DNA of 64,000 nt from Bugula neritina (Eukaryota; Bryozoa; Gymnolaemata; Cheilostomatida; Bugulidae). A program made the position numbers and the translations under genes. Numbering within the stretch: position 1 is the stretch's first letter; each line of letters starts with the position of its first letter. The DNA lies in contig OZ037771.1 in NCBI GenBank assembly GCA_964035545.1, forward strand, positions 12,156,980-12,220,979. Reading direction: 5' to 3'. The notes under the pieces are model-generated. The model saw nothing but the letters and a program-made list of their open reading frames with translations, was not told where the DNA came from and ran no database searches. Below are positions 59,988 to 64,000 of this stretch, piece after piece.

Positions 59988-60743
59988 CACAGGATAGTTA
60001 AGGGCAACCTTTTAGCTGCAACTGCCTTGCTGAGGTTTGCATTGTAATCATATGAGAATTCAGTACCAGTTAAATAAAATCTCACCTAATTGTGCTAGAG
60101 TCAAAATTTAAAAACTATGTTGTAGATCTTCTTTTTCTCCAGTGTAATTTTTTTGGAAATTTCAATTTCCATTTTTTTTGCAAAGTTATAGACAAAAAAC
60201 TTCCCAATTTTGGCCAATTTTGCCTGAAAAGCTGACTTTTCAGTACCAGTAAAATATCTCAGCAGCAAAGCATGATATCTGAATAAAAATTGCACTGCTG
60301 GAATCCTGAGATATTTCTCCAGTGTAAATTTTTTTCTTTTTCCAATAACCATTTTAGATTTCCCATAAATTGGTGATTTATACACTGAAAATGCCATTTT
60401 TTTTCATAGTAACTTAGCAGCGCGCAGTGCTTCACGCTTCAATGAGCACGTAGGGATGTGAAGATATTGGCGCGTACATGCTAATTACAGGCTTGCCAGC
60501 TGGCAGGCTATAATGAATAGCTTGCTTTGTACTTTGTTTATGTAGCACCTATAATGGAATTTTGATAGATAACGCAGCCCTAATGAAGGTTGCTGCTTAT
60601 TGGTTGTAGTTTGATCTTAGGCTAAACAATTGCAAGTAGGCAACACGCATGCCACCCGCAGAGTAGTATTATTCAAGAACCTTAACTACATTTTGAGAGA
60701 AATTTATGATATTCTTAGTGAGGATGCCCTTAACTATCCTGTG
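59988..60743. mobile_element. 756-bp DNA element with 19-bp terminal inverted repeats
   Basis: CACAGGATAGTTAAGGGCA at 59988-60006 is the exact reverse complement of TGCCCTTAACTATCCTGTG at 60725-60743. Outside are AT (left) and TA (right), so a TA-type target is possible but not exact. A 98-codon minus-strand frame at 60397-60101 is lysine/phenylalanine-rich and is not conserved in the copy at 28106, so I call it non-autonomous. It is inserted in array unit U8: unit sequence resumes right after it. Confidence 0.85.
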
Positions 60744-61560
60744 TAAGTTAATTTTTTAAATGCAAGCAGAGTAATCTAATTAAAACAAAATATTTTTCAC
60801 CAGAATGGAAAGGGCAAATATTTGTTACCTTTTTCAATGAGGTAATAAAAAAATGTATCAAAGTCGCCATGCAAAAGAGAGGTAGAAGGTTTTAGCATAA
60901 TTTTGAAACTCAATACTAAGTTTCCAGCAAACCTGAATGCAAGTCAGGAAAAAGATCATGTTGATGCAAGGTAATACATAGGGGAATAAATGCTTTCAAA
61001 AACAATGCATGCAAGTTAATTAGAAAAATTAGCAAAAACAATTTCAAGGTTTAAATGTAGACTTTATCATTATTAAGTGAAACGTTCAAGCTTTCTTTTA
61101 ACCACCAAAGAATTTTTTATCAAGCATCAAATGTTGTATTTGTCTCACATATTTGGATTCAATAAAACACTATAATATTTATGGTCTTTGATAGCATAAC
61201 AACAGAGGTAGGTGCTTTCAAATCACCATGGTCAGGCATCTATAATTTTTCTTAAAAAAAAAGCATTTTTGAATCAAAATAGAGCCAAACATAATGAATT
61301 TTTTTTGGTAAGATAAGAACTAAACTCTAATAAGCAGGAGTTTCAGTGTCACTTCAATAAAGGTAGAAGAACCTATAATCTTGTTATATATAGATTTAGG
61401 CATCTAGACTTTAAACAAGGGCAATAATGCATGCTTTTCCATGATATCAACAAAGTAATCGAAGTCAGTGCAAGTACAAAGAAAAAGTATAATTCCATAT
61501 TCCTATCATGTGGTCATAATTTACTGGAATACAGACTAAAACAGAAAAGCAAGTGCCAGG
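60744..61560 (+). repeat. Most decayed end of the 2.8 kb array (rest of U8)
   Basis: GCAAGCAGAGTAATCTAAT, AGCATAATTTTGAAACTCAA and CAAGCATCAAATGTTGTATT track unit positions 39710-40080 at low similarity. The match fades by about 61500. Confidence 0.6.
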
Positions 61561-62687
61561 TTAAGAGTAAGTAATACTCATAATTATGAGACTTACTCAT
61601 GTTTATTATGAGTATGGACCTGCTATAAAGCTCACAAGCATCATTAACATTCATTATTGCTATATTCCACCTAAACTCAACGGAAAAATGAAATTGTCTT
61701 TATACTGTGAACATTAATTTTGTATTGTGACCTGCTCAGAAAATTGAATATAATTTATATCTACAACATAATTACTGCATGTGAGTACCACTACATAAAA
61801 GATTTGGACTTGGTTACTAAAAGTTAAGTAACCTTCCAGTCAGCTAAATATTATCACTTTGGAGCATGTGTGAAATTAATCATGAAACTTTTCAACATGG
61901 TACAGTTCAAAAGTTTACGCTTGACCAGTAATCTGAAGATAGCTTATGTTGTGAGCATGAGAATTGTGTTTTAGTTTGTTTATAGGTCCCTGCTGAAGTC
62001 AGGCTTTTTTCAGATTCTTGTTTAAAACTGTGATTCAGTTTAATTACTTTTACTAAGTTATTAGCATTTATCACTGTTATTATAATTTAGTTATATATGC
62101 TAATTGTAAGCTTACTCATATTTCAATAACATATTTTGACAACTTTTCATTGAGTTTTAGTTCAAAGATAGATTAGTAACAACCCAAAAGCCAACCCAAA
62201 TGTCAATTATCTAATAAAAAGAGTTGAAATTATCAAAGATAGCCTGAGTTTTGATTAAGTATTGAGGCTGACACTAAAACAGCAGCTTTTATATAACACA
62301 TTGGCTCACCAACAAGAACCTTTTTAGCTTCAAAAAAACTACCTGGTGATCTTATACATATTACTGAAGATAATTATATTACAACAACAATAAAAGATAG
62401 AAATTATATACTTGCATTGCAGGTATGCAGTAGTAACTTTTCCATGTCTTCACCATTTAGCTCCTTACCACAAAAGACTGTCAGTAAAACTTCTGTTAAC
62501 CATTGGGCATATTTTAGCTAGCGCCCATTAATCAAAATTGACACTAATCTTGTGCAAATTTGTATCAAGAGGAGTATATCCTATATAACGCACTATTTAT
62601 AATGTCTAATAGCTCAATGTCTGGTATTTTTGAACATATTTGCAACTAAAATATGTAAGTATAACACTTGTGTAAAATATTTCCCTT
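61561..62687. other. Unique DNA, nothing recognised
   Basis: AT-rich. A small palindromic patch with ACTCATAATTATGAG lies near 61577. No gene seen. Confidence 0.5.
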
Positions 62688-62755
62688 ACTGAAATTTGAA
62701 CTGCAGACTTCTGGCTTGTAAGCAATTGTGCTAGCCGTTGAGCAGCTGGACAATT
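62688..62755 (-). mobile_element. tRNA-like SINE head, degenerate
   Basis: Minus strand: CTCAACGGCTAGCACAATTG (A-box-like), then GCTTACAAGCCAGAAGTC and AGTTCAAATTT (damaged B box). No tail or target-site duplication found. Confidence 0.4.
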
Positions 62756-62814
62756 ATGTGTTGTTGGAGAAATGCATTCCTAAAATTCATATGAGCAATG
62801 TAAAAGGTGTAGAG

Positions 62815-62880
62815 CAGGGATGGGCAAATGGCGGCCCGCGGGCCACATCAGGCCCTTCTACTGTTTTAATCAGGCCCTCA
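62815..62880 (+). mobile_element. hAT-type transposon left terminus
   Basis: CAGGGATGGGCAAATGGCGG followed by CCCGCGGGCCACATCAGGCC is the characteristic GC-rich start of many animal hAT elements. A possible decayed partner (GGGCACAATGGGCCACC, then TTTGCCCA) lies at about 63901-63960, which would make an element of about 1.1 kb, but no exact 8-bp target-site duplication is visible and no transposase is encoded. Confidence 0.6.
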
Positions 62881-64000
62881 GCCAATCACTAGCAATTCTA
62901 ATAATGTATGTACTAAGCAACACTGTCCAATCATGAACATAACTCATGAGAAGATTCTGGCCAATGCATAGCTGCTGTAACTAATGATCACGCTTCAGTG
63001 AGCACAATTATAGCAGTATTACAATTTGAGTTATGTGATATCCATGCTGCAGCAGATCAATTTATCACTTTGCTGCTGCAACAACAACATATAGCTTTTA
63101 CACTTCACCAGTAACCAGTGAGAAGTACCCTTCAATAACTAAACTGGGACTAAGAGTACTGAGCATATTTGGTTATACTTATAAATTTGAATGCATGTTT
63201 TCTAGCATGAACCATATAAAAATAGTAATAGAACACGCTCACCAATGGGCATCTGCAAGATTTGCTTCGAGTAGCCACACATGAACCCATTACTAGCAGT
63301 GACATTAGTGCTATTATGGCTAACAAAAGTGTTTTTCATACTTCTCACTAATTCCAGTACTATAAGTGTACCCAATATATTATTTGCTGCTTTCTTGCTT
63401 AGGAAACTATATACAACTTGTTGTTAAATTAATAAACTGTCATATCTTTTGTATTCTGCATCTACAAGCTACTTTCAGCCCAGGAAACTGGAAAAAAGCA
63501 ATTTATATATGCACTTAGTAATGCAGCATTGTAGGGGTAAGGGGGGGAGCACAACAGTCATAGGGGTACGAAAAGCTGGCCAAATTGTGAGAGAACTTAT
63601 TAACTTAGAGTTGCAGTTTTTTTTAATAAAAAGGTATTGACATAATTATTCAGCCCTTGTAGTTTCAACACTTGCGGAGGATACATGTTGAAGAGGCAAG
63701 TCAAAAACTGTTTTTACTTACTTTTTTGTAAATTTTTGAAGATGTCGTTAAAGCTTTATAACTTTTTACACTGAAAGGTAACAAGCCTAGATTTTACTGA
63801 TATTGTTGCCATTAATTTTCTCTACATTGCTTATCTAGTATAACAGCAAACTCTAAAATAAATTTTCCTTTAGCCATATTTATTTTCAACTTGGCCACAT
63901 GGGGCACAATGGGCCACCTGATCATTGCACCCTGATCACTGTTATTAATTTGTTTGCCCAAAGAGTTAGATGAAATGTTACTAAAATCTATAGATATAAC
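62881..64000. other. End of window; possible interior of a non-autonomous hAT element
   Basis: No transposase motifs and no host gene. A 63-codon frame at 63449-63640 is not recognised. Confidence 0.4.

Noticed and set aside
60101-60397. 98-codon minus-strand frame in the TIR element
   Set aside because: The near-identical copy at 28106 does not keep the frame; lysine/phenylalanine-rich as expected of A/T-rich DNA.

Overview
The window is AT-rich animal DNA with no recognisable conserved host gene. I infer a metazoan, probably an invertebrate, but cannot name the species. The basis is the mix of mobile elements: a non-LTR retrotransposon with a C-terminal restriction-like endonuclease, RTE-like LINEs, a Penelope-like element with a GIY-YIG domain, a tRNA-derived SINE, a hAT-type terminus and short TIR elements. 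There are no bacterial operons, rRNA genes or CRISPR arrays.

Positions 1-25563 form one very large inverted repeat: a left arm (1-9714), a 6.2 kb spacer (9715-15933) and a right arm (15934-25563) that is the reverse complement of the left. The arms are only a few percent diverged in the stretches I compared. Each arm holds a decayed REL-endonuclease LINE, a 43-44 bp RTE 3'-end insertion with a 12-bp target-site duplication, a long 'cryptically simple' AT domain, a TAG/CTA microsatellite and a purine/pyrimidine tract. Arm-specific events date the duplication: a SINE with target-site duplication is only in the right arm, and a 127-bp sequence is tripled only in the left. The inner breakpoint cuts the LINE.

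Positions 25564-35726 are mostly unique sequence. They carry a truncated TIR element, a head-to-head pair of Penelope-like fragments bounded by (TA)n tracts and each carrying a candidate hammerhead ribozyme, two tRNA-like SINE heads, a 22-bp minisatellite and a series of splice-bounded exon-like segments on the minus strand (33970-35152), the only hint of a possible host gene.

Positions 35727-61560 are a tandem array of ~2.8 kb units mixed with LINE fragments. Three consecutive units (about 38631-47057) repeat at exactly 2800 bp and look virtually identical; the others are diverged mosaics. A 5'-truncated RTE-like element with its downstream flank occurs twice (35727-38113 and 50661-53020). 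The second copy is joined in frame to a fragment of a different LINE. A 756-bp element with 19-bp terminal inverted repeats (59988-60743) sits in the last, most decayed unit. The end of the window (61560-64000) holds a tRNA-like SINE head and a hAT-type left terminus.

Nothing here looks like a working gene pathway; the window is a record of segmental inversion-duplication, tandem amplification and nested retroelement insertion. All percent-identity and age statements are by eye, without alignment software.
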